DNA of 64,000 nt, taken from an uncultured Peptostreptococcus sp. (lineage in GTDB: Bacteria; Bacillota; Clostridia; Peptostreptococcales; Peptostreptococcaceae). How positions within the stretch are numbered: the first letter of the stretch is position 1; the number at the start of each line of letters is the position of its first letter. Where the stretch lies: contig CAAEUW010000025.1 of NCBI GenBank assembly GCA_900759325.1, positions 17,668-81,667 on the forward strand. The letters run 5' to 3'. The translations under genes and the position numbers were made by a program. Below the pieces are notes generated by a model. That model was not told the origin of the DNA. It worked only from the letters and a program-made list of their open reading frames with translations, and ran no database searches. Of the stretch, positions 43,363 through 50,754 are shown in pieces.

Positions 43363-43391
43363 ATTATACCAAAAAAGTATGAAAACCTCAA
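43363..43391 (-). promoter_or_regulatory. Promoter of the HAD phosphatase gene
   Basis: On the minus strand TTGAGG (43391-43386), 17-base spacer, TATAAT (43368-43363) preceded by TGG (extended -10). Confidence 0.68.
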
Positions 43392-43404
43392 TTTACAAAA
43401 TTAT

Positions 43405-43433
43405 TTGATATAAGATAGCCTAGGCCTTATAAT
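43405..43433 (+). promoter_or_regulatory. Promoter of the 405-residue protein gene
   Basis: TTGATA (43405-43410), 17-base spacer, TATAAT (43428-43433), 30 bases before the start codon. Confidence 0.7.
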
Positions 43434-43463
43434 AGAGTATATGTAGATATAATAGGAGGAAGT

Positions 43464-44681
43464 ATGAAGAAGTTTAAAAGAGCTTTTTGCACTAATACAC
43501 GACTAATGGGGACCATGATGCTGATGGTTGAATGGTTTTACGGCTTTGATATAGATATGGGGTCTGGAGAGGACCTTGAAAATAGGAATAAGAAGGAGGC
43601 TCTTGACTTTGGCTATGATAGGGGCCTGGTTTCTCATGTATTTATCCTGGATGCTGAGGGCCTGGGCATATCAGACCTTTACATATTGAAGGATATGGAC
43701 CAGGAGGCTAGAGACCTTTTCTATAGGAAAAAATATGGGGGCCTAGGTGGGGTAAATATAGACCTTAGAGAGGACCAGGTTGCATATTTAGTAAAGAAGT
43801 ATAGGAGAAAGAATGAATGGTACAATAAGCCTCTTCCAGAAGACTTTGAAGAGGTATACCAGGACTTTTATGATGGATATGATACGGAATCAGTAGATAC
43901 AGTCGCCTTATTTGATAGCCTATGCAAGGAAATGGAATCAGAATATGAATTTGTAAACTATATGATTATGAGATTTGTAGCCAGGGACTGGGATGGTCTC
44001 CTACATTACTCTGGTAGTGATCTAGTGGCAGCCAGCCATATCAGCCAGATAAACGGGGCCCTTCTATACAACTATATAGAGAGGAAGAGTCAAGATAGGT
44101 ACCTTTGTAGGGCCATATATGAGGATATAGATGGATACTATGATGCCAATATAGTAGTGAATATAGCCCATGAGGATGTAGAAGAGGACAGGCTAGTTTA
44201 CTATGACAAACCAAAGAAGTACAGCCTAAGGTCCTTTATGGTAATGAGTAAGGAAGAAATCTATGACTATGAAGTTTTTGATATGATATCTAAGCCGGAA
44301 ATCGTCGATATCTACCAGCCAATAGACGATGACTATGATATGTCTAAATTGGCTAGTAAACTTAGGGGTATATATCCAGGAATTCAGGAGTTGGCTTATG
44401 AAAAGGGGATTCTCTTTACCCAGTATTACCAGGATAATTCCCACCTTGACAGTCAGGTCTACTTGATTAACAATGACCTTATGTTTAATATTTTTCTAAC
44501 AGAAAATATCCTTTATCTGGCCACTTTTGACCTAGATACTAGGTCCTTTGTCGAGTACGTATTTAAGGACAGTTTTGGAGAGAAAATAAGGCTGGTAGAC
44601 AGCTTGGAATTTGAACAAAATCTACTTTTTGACTTTGTAGAGTCTGGCAATGACGACTTTTATGATTTTTTAGATAATTGA
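43464..44681 (+). CDS. Uncharacterised 405-residue acidic protein
   Basis: I do not recognise this protein. It is soluble, very acidic and rich in Asp, Tyr and Phe (YQDFYDGYDTESVD, IYQPIDDDYDMSKL, NDDFYDFLDN at the end). It has no signal peptide or membrane segment and no obvious nucleotide-binding or metal motif. A strong promoter and AGGAGGA before the ATG show it is a real gene. It is monocistronic or leads to the YheO-like regulator 110 bases downstream, which has its own possible -10. The N-terminal MMLMVEWFYGFD stretch may be a structural core. Confidence 0.7.
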   Translation: MKKFKRAFCTNTRLMGTMMLMVEWFYGFDIDMGSGEDLENRNKKEALDFGYDRGLVSHVFILDAEGLGISDLYILKDMDQEARDLFYRKKYGGLGGVNIDLREDQVAYLVKKYRRKNEWYNKPLPEDFEEVYQDFYDGYDTESVDTVALFDSLCKEMESEYEFVNYMIMRFVARDWDGLLHYSGSDLVAASHISQINGALLYNYIERKSQDRYLCRAIYEDIDGYYDANIVVNIAHEDVEEDRLVYYDKPKKYSLRSFMVMSKEEIYDYEVFDMISKPEIVDIYQPIDDDYDMSKLASKLRGIYPGIQELAYEKGILFTQYYQDNSHLDSQVYLINNDLMFNIFLTENILYLATFDLDTRSFVEYVFKDSFGEKIRLVDSLEFEQNLLFDFVESGNDDFYDFLDN

Positions 44682-44725
44682 ATTTTGTCAACTTTTAGGC
44701 AAATCTTCCTTTACAAATATAGATA

Positions 44726-44734
44726 TGATATAAT
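44726..44734 (+). promoter_or_regulatory. Extended -10 of the YheO-like regulator gene
   Basis: TGATATAAT (44726-44734), 57 bases before the start. No good -35. Confidence 0.5.
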
Positions 44735-44791
44735 TAAAGGACTGGAATTGGGCTTGAATATACATGAAAAATGAAAGGTGGATAATCTAGA

Positions 44792-45451
44792 ATGACTATA
44801 AGTGATTACAGTGGAGAAGTGGCTAATTTTGACACATTTTTGAGCTATTTAGATGCTATGGCCATGATAATATCAGAAATGTTTGGGAGTAATTGTGAAG
44901 TTGTAATATCTGACTTAGACGACCCTGAAAATTCGATTTTATCTATTTATAATGGTCAAGTGACAGGGAGAAAGCCGGGCGACCCCCTTACAACAAGGCC
45001 GGAAGAGTTAATAGAAAGGAGTAGGGGTGGCTACAATGTAAACTACAAGAAGGCTAACAAGAGGATTAAGAAGGAAATAAAGTCTTCTACAATAGTTACA
45101 AGTGCCTTTGGAAGAAATGTCTCCTTTTGTATAAATTATGATTGTGATGATTTGACCGTACTCCACTCACAGTTGAAGAAGTTTCTATCTATGGGTGATG
45201 AAGCCTATGATGAATTTGATGTATTTGATAGCGGTGAATTAGTAGAACAGAAGTTCCATATAGAATTGGAAAAGATGAATAAGAAGATTGTCGGTATGAA
45301 TAAGAACGATAGAATTAACCTGATCAGAAACCTTAAGCATGCCGGAGTATTCAAGATACAAAAGAGTGTTCCGTATGTAGCAGAGCAGCTTGGTGTATCT
45401 AGGTATACAATATATAACTACCTGAACGAAATCCAAGACGAAGGAAAATAA
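44792..45451 (+). CDS. YheO-like PAS/HTH transcriptional regulator
   Basis: A 219-residue regulator of the YheO/DauR type. N-terminal YheO PAS domain (about 15-130): MFGSNCEVVISDLDDPENSI, NGQVTGRKPGDPLT, and SSTIVTSAFGRNVSFCINYD. C-terminal HTH (about 170-215): INLIRNLKHAGVFKIQKSVPYVAEQLGVSRYTIYNYL. Members sense small molecules; DauR of Pseudomonas responds to D-arginine catabolism. The ligand here is unknown. Targets are not evident from neighbours, although the unknown 405-residue protein is upstream and an 81-residue unknown downstream on the other strand. Confidence 0.85.
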   Translation: MTISDYSGEVANFDTFLSYLDAMAMIISEMFGSNCEVVISDLDDPENSILSIYNGQVTGRKPGDPLTTRPEELIERSRGGYNVNYKKANKRIKKEIKSSTIVTSAFGRNVSFCINYDCDDLTVLHSQLKKFLSMGDEAYDEFDVFDSGELVEQKFHIELEKMNKKIVGMNKNDRINLIRNLKHAGVFKIQKSVPYVAEQLGVSRYTIYNYLNEIQDEGK

Positions 45452-45482
45452 AAAATATTTTTTTTAATTTATGTGTTTAAAA

Positions 45483-45576
45483 GGGGAGAAAGTTGGGAAG
45501 ATATATAATACAAACATAATAAATTAAAATACTCAATCTCCCCAAGACAGAATCTCATCCCCCGAGATTCTGTCTT
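45483..45576. other. Structured region with nested inverted repeats after the YheO-like gene
   Basis: GGGGAGA (45483-45489) is complementary to TCTCCCC (45537-45543), enclosing an AT-rich stretch. Directly after it, AAGACAGAATCTC (45544-45556) pairs perfectly with GAGATTCTGTCTT (45564-45576), a 13-bp stem. No real T-tract follows on either strand. It lies between convergent genes and may serve as a terminator or a structured RNA. Confidence 0.6.
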
Positions 45577-45585
45577 ACTTTATGC

Positions 45586-45831
45586 CTATTTTTTTACAAA
45601 AGACTTGCCTAGGTATTTCTTGATATCCTCTTCAGGCGAGAAGTCATCTATCAGTATTTCCTTACCAGTATCTTCAAATACAACTAGGACCTCACAGTCA
45701 CCCTGTAGGAAAAACTTCCTTACAGTCTCTTCCTTAACCTCTCTAACCTTGACTATATTCTTTTTTTCTTTTTCAAAATCCTTAGTGTAGTAGCTACCCA
45801 TCATATTTATAAATTTAGTATATCTATTCAT
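45586..45831 (-). CDS. Small uncharacterised protein (81 residues)
   Basis: Not recognised. Soluble, mixed charge; YTKFINMMGSYYTKDFEKEKKNIV then beta-like FFLQGDCEVLVVFEDTGKEILIDDF and a basic end. GGAGG is 7 bases before the ATG at 45831, which beats the ATG at 45858. A minus-strand promoter with a palindrome lies upstream (45862-45892), so the gene is probably real and regulated. Confidence 0.62.
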   Translation of the reverse strand: MNRYTKFINMMGSYYTKDFEKEKKNIVKVREVKEETVRKFFLQGDCEVLVVFEDTGKEILIDDFSPEEDIKKYLGKSFVKK

Positions 45832-45861
45832 GCTTTTACCTCCAAAACATATATACACTTA

Positions 45862-45902
45862 AATATAACACGCTAAGTTTGACAATGTCAAATAGATATA
45901 AT
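45862..45902. promoter_or_regulatory. Divergent promoter region with palindrome TTTGACA-A-TGTCAAA
   Basis: A perfect 7-1-7 palindrome (45878-45892) supplies a TTGACA hexamer on each strand. On the minus strand TTGACA (45891-45886) with an 18-base spacer meets TATATT (45867-45862), a good promoter for the 81-residue gene. On the plus strand TATAAT (45897-45902) is too close to the TTGACA for a standard promoter. Confidence 0.6.
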
Positions 45903-45983
45903 GCAAATTGGGACTAGGTATGATAAAATATATAGGGTAAGAAAAATATATGAAAATATATTAGGTTTAAAGTAGGTGGAAGA

Positions 45984-46913
45984 ATGAAACTAAGAAATAT
46001 AAAGGGAAATACCTACATGTTTAATGGAGGAACAAACACAGGGGTATACCTGTTTGAAAATAATGATGCCCTCCTGATAGATACAGGTCTTGCCGGCAAG
46101 CGTCAAGAGAAGATTATAGGTGTTTTTAAGGAAAATAATATAAATGTAAGGTATATAATAAATACACATGAACACGAGGATCATATAGGTGGCAATTACC
46201 AGATCAAGAAGGCCTTTCCAGATGCTAGGATATATTCATCCTACCAGTCTAGGGTCTATGCAGAAAATCCAAACCACTATATGGACTACCTGATGGGAGG
46301 AACTAGGTCCAAGTACCTAGTAAAGACCCTAGAGGAATACATGGCTCTACCAGGTCCAGATGAAGATATAAGGCTGGTTGACGAAACCATATATCCAGGC
46401 CAGGTCCTAGACCTTTGTGGCCATAAATTTAAGGTGATTAATTGCTGTGGTCATACTGAGGGGTCTATAGGCATAGTTACAGACGATGGTGTATTTTTCA
46501 TATCAGACCTCTTGGTAACTAAAAACTCACTAGACAAGTTTGACTTCCTATTTATGCACGACTATAAGGAACAGATGAAGTCACTTGATAGGCTGAGGAT
46601 GATTGACTTTGAAATAGGTGTCTTGGGACACTCAAGAAAGAACTATTCAAAGCAGGAGGTGCTTGAAATTGCCAATGAAAACCACAAGGCCCTTATGAGG
46701 ATGATAAGGGTAGTTTTAGAGGCAGTCAAGGACAAGGCAACCATGGATGATATAGAGCAATATATAACCCTGAAGAACAAGCTACCCTTTGACTATTTGG
46801 CCTATATGATATATAGGAACGCCCTTAATGCGGTAGTATCATACCTCATGGATGAGGAAGTAATAGAGTTTATTATAGAGGACAACAGGCTTTACTACAA
46901 GCTCAAGGACTAG
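45984..46913 (+). CDS. MBL-fold metallo-hydrolase
   Basis: Metallo-beta-lactamase fold enzyme of 309 residues. Metal ligands: THEHEDHIGGN (HxHxDH), the histidine of CCGHTEGSIG, the aspartate in FFISDLL and the histidine of VLGHSRKN. This placing of residues suits a glyoxalase II or lactonase-like hydrolase. The extra C-terminal helical part (about 220-309) is longer than in glyoxalase II. Substrate unknown. It lies ahead of relQ after a 158-base repeat-like spacer. Confidence 0.85.
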   Translation: MKLRNIKGNTYMFNGGTNTGVYLFENNDALLIDTGLAGKRQEKIIGVFKENNINVRYIINTHEHEDHIGGNYQIKKAFPDARIYSSYQSRVYAENPNHYMDYLMGGTRSKYLVKTLEEYMALPGPDEDIRLVDETIYPGQVLDLCGHKFKVINCCGHTEGSIGIVTDDGVFFISDLLVTKNSLDKFDFLFMHDYKEQMKSLDRLRMIDFEIGVLGHSRKNYSKQEVLEIANENHKALMRMIRVVLEAVKDKATMDDIEQYITLKNKLPFDYLAYMIYRNALNAVVSYLMDEEVIEFIIEDNRLYYKLKD

Positions 46914-46916
46914 AAG

Positions 46917-47040
46917 AAGGCAAATAATAATAAATAAAAGCAAGTAAAAATATGTAAAAATAAGCAAAAGGCAAGTATAATACAGGCAAAAAAGTAACCG
47001 GCAAGTAATAGACTAGCAAAATATATGATAGGTTTCATAT
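46917..47040 (+). repeat. Degenerate A-rich repeats in the MBL-relQ spacer
   Basis: The spacer repeats variants of GGCAAGTAA and AAGTAAAAATA several times with no ORF or terminator. It is similar in style to the spacers at 9459-9562 and 48626-48667. Confidence 0.45.
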
Positions 47041-47071
47041 TCAATTAAAGGTTAGGAAGTTGGGTGATTTT

Positions 47072-47860
47072 ATGGAATACGAACAGTGGCTAGAAATAAT
47101 TAGACCCTACTCATATGCAGTAGAGGAGCTAAAGATTAAATTTAGAAATGTTAGAAATGACTATTTGGATACCAAACAACATTCCCCGGTTGAGTTTGTA
47201 ACTGGAAGGACAAAGAAGCTCTCTTCAGCCCTTGCCAAGATGAAAAAACTTGATATAGACAAGATAGAGGACATAGAAGACCTGGCCGGTATAAGGATAA
47301 TGTGTCAGTTTGTTGAGGATATTTATGTAATAGTTGATATCATAAAGGGTAGAAATGACATGTCTATAGTCCTGGAAAAGGACTATATCAATAATGCCAA
47401 GGAAAGTGGTTACAGGAGTTACCACCTAATAGTTAAGTATCCGGTTAATACCATACACGGGGTAAAGGAAGTCCAGTGTGAGATCCAGATCCGTACACTT
47501 TCAATGAACTTTTGGGCTACTATAGAACACTCTTTAAAGTATAAGTACGACCACTATATACCAGATGAATTGGCTTATAGGCTAAAGAGGGCTGCAGATG
47601 CCGCCTTTATGCTTGACCAGGAGATGGGAGAGATAAGAGAAGAAATAATTAAGGCACAAGAGCTATTTACAGAAAAGGAATATGTATTGACAGATATCTA
47701 CTCCAGGGTAAACAAGCTCAAGGAATTGGGTGATGGGGAAAATTACTATCTTTACAGGATGAAGATGAATGAAATTTCTAGGTCTAGGAATATAAAATCC
47801 CTGCTAGAGCTTAAAGAAGAATTGGATGAAATCTTAAACAAGACCAAGGTTAATTTATAA
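47072..47860 (+). CDS. relQ: Small alarmone synthetase RelQ-type (p)ppGpp synthase
   Basis: Makes ppGpp/pppGpp (and pGpp in some members) from ATP and GTP/GDP without a hydrolase domain; 262 residues. Synthetase motifs: EFVTGRTKKLSSALAKM, IEDIEDLAGIRIMCQF, GYRSYHLIVKYP and CEIQIRTLSMNFWATIEHSLKYK. A C-terminal helical region (about 185-255) is the tetramer-forming tail. No HD hydrolase or regulatory domains. The ATG at 47072 follows GGGTG; TTG 47060 is an alternative. A metallophosphoesterase follows after 11 bases. Confidence 0.93.
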   Translation: MEYEQWLEIIRPYSYAVEELKIKFRNVRNDYLDTKQHSPVEFVTGRTKKLSSALAKMKKLDIDKIEDIEDLAGIRIMCQFVEDIYVIVDIIKGRNDMSIVLEKDYINNAKESGYRSYHLIVKYPVNTIHGVKEVQCEIQIRTLSMNFWATIEHSLKYKYDHYIPDELAYRLKRAADAAFMLDQEMGEIREEIIKAQELFTEKEYVLTDIYSRVNKLKELGDGENYYLYRMKMNEISRSRNIKSLLELKEELDEILNKTKVNL

Positions 47861-47871
47861 TAGGAGACAAG

Positions 47872-48582
47872 ATGAAAATTTTTGCAATAGGAGACCTCCA
47901 CCTATCAGGCAGTGTGGACAAGCCTATGAATATCTTTGGAGACCACTGGAAGGGTCACGACATGAAGATTTTCCAGGACTGGTCAGCCAGGGTAACTGAT
48001 GATGATGTGGTCCTAGTAGTGGGAGACATATCTTGGGCCTCAAAACTAAAGGATGCCCAGGTAGACCTTGACCAGATAGCCAAGCTACCAGGCAAGAAGT
48101 ACTTTATAAGGGGCAACCATGACTATTGGTGGACTACGGCAACAGGCCTTAACAAGTTATATGGTGATAATATGATATTTATGAATACCACTTTTCACAA
48201 GTTAGGTCCATATGCCTTGTGTGGGACAAGGGGTTGGTTGAGTCCCAATGAAATAAAGTTTGATGATAAGGATGAGGTTATATACAAGAGGGAGGCTAAG
48301 AGACTAGAAATATCCCTAGAAGGGGCAAAAAAGGCTGGCTATGAGGACTATATAGTAATCCTCCACTACCCACCTACTAACGAAAAATTTGAAGACTCTC
48401 TCTATATGGAAGTAATAAATAAGTACAAGCCAAGGTATGTAATATATGGTCACCTGCATGGGAAGGACAGTTTTGAAGCTGGTCTCAAGGGTCTACATGA
48501 CGGTGTGTCCTACCACTTGGTAGCCTGTGACTACTTGGACTTTAAATTGGCCCTAATTGAAGACCTGGGTCAGAAAGACTAG
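47872..48582 (+). CDS. Metallophosphoesterase
   Basis: Calcineurin-like phosphoesterase of 236 residues. Metal ligands: AIGDLHLSG, VVGDISWA, IRGNHDYWW, ILHYPP and VIYGHLHGKD. Phosphoesterases of this size in Bacillota are uncharacterised hydrolases of phosphodiesters or nucleotides. It is in an operon with relQ, 11 bases apart, so a role in nucleotide turnover is plausible. AGGAG precedes the ATG. Confidence 0.88.
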   Translation: MKIFAIGDLHLSGSVDKPMNIFGDHWKGHDMKIFQDWSARVTDDDVVLVVGDISWASKLKDAQVDLDQIAKLPGKKYFIRGNHDYWWTTATGLNKLYGDNMIFMNTTFHKLGPYALCGTRGWLSPNEIKFDDKDEVIYKREAKRLEISLEGAKKAGYEDYIVILHYPPTNEKFEDSLYMEVINKYKPRYVIYGHLHGKDSFEAGLKGLHDGVSYHLVACDYLDFKLALIEDLGQKD

Positions 48583-48625
48583 GCGGGCAAAAAGTTAAGG
48601 AAAGGCTAGAAAAGGCCAAGAAGGG

Positions 48626-48667
48626 CTAAAAAACTAAAAACCCTAAAAATCTAAAAATCCTAAAAAA
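48626..48667 (+). repeat. CTAAAAA tandem motif in the spacer before the deoxyribonucleotidase gene
   Basis: Five copies of CTAAAAA at 48626, 48634, 48643, 48651 and 48660 (period 8-9) within a 130-base purine-rich spacer. Confidence 0.6.
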
Positions 48668-48712
48668 GTAAGAAAAGCCATATAGATAATATAAAATCAA
48701 GAGGGGGAAGAT

Positions 48713-49267
48713 ATGACTAGGAATATATGTATAGATATAGATGGAACTATGACAAGTCCCTACTTCTTTATACCCTATTTGAACAAGTTGACTGGTAAAA
48801 ACCTGGGTATTGAGGACTATACCTCTATAGACTGGAATGTTACCTATGGACCAGAACATAGCCAGATGTACAAGGACTTTGACCATATCCATACCGATAT
48901 TTACTGGGAAAATGAACTCCTAGAGGGGGTCAAGGACCTGGTCAATGACCTCTATGATAGGGGGGATAGGGTATATATAGTAACTGCTAGGAGTAGCGCC
49001 ATAGCCCATGTTACCAATGCCTGGATAGACAAGCAGGGTATAAGGTATACTGATATTTTTTCTATCAGTGGCAATGAGGGTAAGGTAGCCATGGCTGAAA
49101 AATTGGCCTGTGACTACTTTATAGAAGATGACCCAACCAATGCCGTAAACCTGGATAAGGCAGGCTATAGGGTAATACTTATGGACGCCATGTACAATAG
49201 GGATGTCGAGGGTGACAATATTACTAGGGTAGAAAATTGGGAAGAGGTAAGAAAGCTACTCTTGTAG
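48713..49267 (+). CDS. 5'(3')-deoxyribonucleotidase-like HAD phosphatase
   Basis: NT5C-type HAD phosphatase of 184 residues that dephosphorylates (deoxy)nucleoside monophosphates. Motif I ICIDIDGTMTSPYF with both aspartates, motif II VYIVTARSSA, and motif IV YFIEDDPTN. AGAGGGGGAAG precedes the ATG. It follows the RelQ/phosphoesterase pair, so three nucleotide-handling enzymes lie together. Confidence 0.85.
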   Translation: MTRNICIDIDGTMTSPYFFIPYLNKLTGKNLGIEDYTSIDWNVTYGPEHSQMYKDFDHIHTDIYWENELLEGVKDLVNDLYDRGDRVYIVTARSSAIAHVTNAWIDKQGIRYTDIFSISGNEGKVAMAEKLACDYFIEDDPTNAVNLDKAGYRVILMDAMYNRDVEGDNITRVENWEEVRKLLL

Positions 49268-49390
49268 GTAGAGATATAAGTATATAGGTTAGGATAGAAA
49301 ATAATCTAGTAGGAAAATATAGCTCAGTATAGAAGATATATGTGAATCAGAAAAAAGATATAATTCTGGGCATTAGGGGAAAAATCAATA

Positions 49391-49444
49391 TGTATATAAT
49401 TAGCGTTGATGAGGAAAAATAGGACCTATCAACGCTATTTTTTT
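49391..49444 (+). other. Promoter-hairpin element, copy 1 (possible tiny RNA)
   Basis: TGTATATAAT (49391-49400) is followed at once by a stem TAGCGTTGAT (49401-49410) / ATCAACGCTA (49428-49437) and seven T. About 30 nt of it, including TAGCGTTGNTGAG, recurs at 63911-63963. At the least it is an intrinsic terminator for the upstream gene. Confidence 0.65.
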
Positions 49445-49598
49445 AGGAAATAAAGGCAAAATGTTTTTAAAATGGAGGGGATATAGTCTTTTTAGTTGGC
49501 TAAAAATAGGGATTTCTATGGTTTTTGTGAATATACAAAAAATTTTGAAAAATACATAATTTTTTCGTGAAAATGATTTATTTTTTTAGTGAATAGAC

Positions 49599-49604
49599 TA
49601 TAAT
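49599..49604 (+). promoter_or_regulatory. Possible -10 of the sigma factor gene
   Basis: TATAAT 62 bases before the GTG start. No recognisable -35; the upstream sequence is T-rich. Confidence 0.4.
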
Positions 49605-49666
49605 AGAATACGAAATGATTTTCATAATTGTTAAATCTAATATTACATAGTAAGGAGGCTTTTTTC

Positions 49667-50536
49667 GTGCTTGAATTAAAAGATGAAGGTAATTTTTTAG
49701 AATTAGTGGCTAATGGTGAATATAAGACCTTATACAATGGACAAGATATAGATTTAGAATCTCTTGATATAGAAGACTTTAATGACAGGGTCTTGCTTAT
49801 GAGGTCTATCAATGGGGATAGGTCGGCTAGGAATAAGTTTATATTGGGTAAGATTGACTATATAAGAAAAATCGTTACATGTGATAATGAGATAAAGAGC
49901 TTTAAGGCTCGGGGCCTAGATGATGACGACCTATTCCAGACAGGGGTAATGGGCGTTCTTTGTGCTATAGATAAATTCGATTTTAGACCAGGGGTAAAGG
50001 TGAAGACTTATATAAACAATAATGTTAAGTATAGTATAAAGAATGCATATAGAAAATACGGGTCTATAAGTGTATCTAGAGAGGCTAATTCTATCTACAG
50101 GATCTGCTCCAGACAAATGGACCTATTGGAGGATAAGATTGATTCAAGCAAAATATTAAAAATATCACGGGAGACCAATATATCTCCCTCAAGGTTGGAA
50201 TATGGAATTATGGCAGTAAAGAGTAGGAATTGCCAGTACAGGTACGACAATGATGGATGTCTAGATACAGACCTTGCATCTATGGAAAAATATTCTCAGA
50301 AAGTTCTAATGAACTATAATCAGGAAGAAAATCTCAAATTCAATTATTGGCTAGTCATGGAAGCCATAGCCAGACTAGAGGGAAGAGAAAATTTGGTTAT
50401 CACGGAAATCTACATAAATGACAAGACCCAAAAAGAAGTGGCTCGCCAGCTAGGATGTTCAACTACATCTGTAGGGAATATCAAGAGGAGGGCCCTAGAA
50501 AAGATCAGGAATATGTTGAGGGATGTTGAGGACTAA
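49667..50536 (+). CDS. Orphan sigma-70 family RNA polymerase sigma factor
   Basis: A 289-residue sigma factor. Region 2 is clear (KARGLDDDDLFQTGVMGVLCAIDKFDFRPGVKVKTYINNNVKYSIKNAYRK), a region 3-like part follows, and region 4 ends the protein (LVITEIYINDKTQKEVARQLGCSTTSVGNIKRRALEKI). It resembles the sporulation/general-stress group (SigF/G/K/B) more than SigA. Residues 1-60 are an acidic N-terminus. No anti-sigma gene is adjacent. Start is a GTG at 49667, 8 bases after AAGGAGG; a TTG follows at 49671 out of frame. It sits 218 bases upstream of the fatty-acid operon. Confidence 0.85.
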   Translation: MLELKDEGNFLELVANGEYKTLYNGQDIDLESLDIEDFNDRVLLMRSINGDRSARNKFILGKIDYIRKIVTCDNEIKSFKARGLDDDDLFQTGVMGVLCAIDKFDFRPGVKVKTYINNNVKYSIKNAYRKYGSISVSREANSIYRICSRQMDLLEDKIDSSKILKISRETNISPSRLEYGIMAVKSRNCQYRYDNDGCLDTDLASMEKYSQKVLMNYNQEENLKFNYWLVMEAIARLEGRENLVITEIYINDKTQKEVARQLGCSTTSVGNIKRRALEKIRNMLRDVED

Positions 50537-50651
50537 GCTAGCACTAGCCCAGATCTAGCATAAAAAGTAACTGGACAAAGCTTAAAATAGGTCAGGAATA
50601 TATTCAATGCTAGCCAGGTTAGAAAAAGGAAAGGGATATCACACAAAAAAG

Positions 50652-50728
50652 TTTTGATATTCAAAATAAAAACTTGACTTTTATATTTCACTCTTCTATA
50701 ATTAGAAAAAGATAGTTTGTATATCAAA
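50652..50728 (+). promoter_or_regulatory. accB promoter with two FabT-like operators
   Basis: Promoter TTGACT (50674-50679), 17-base spacer, TATAAT (50697-50702). Upstream is a perfect inverted repeat TTTTGA-TAT-TCAAAA (50652-50666); downstream, near the start site, is TTTGTATATCAAA (50716-50728). Both resemble known FabT sites (TTTGA...TCAAA). The fabT gene lies in this operon. Confidence 0.78.
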
Positions 50729-50754
50729 ATATATATGAAAAGGGGAGTGTGATA

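Larger units (their letters stand above)
49268..49666 (+). other. 399-base intergenic region upstream of the sigma factor gene
   Basis: No gene is seen. It holds the promoter-hairpin element at 49391-49444, a -10 box for the sigma factor gene (49599-49604) and AT-rich sequence. Confidence 0.55.

Noticed and set aside
48626..48667. CTAAAAA array as a CRISPR
   Set aside because: Units are 7-9 bases with no spacers of constant length and no cas genes nearby.
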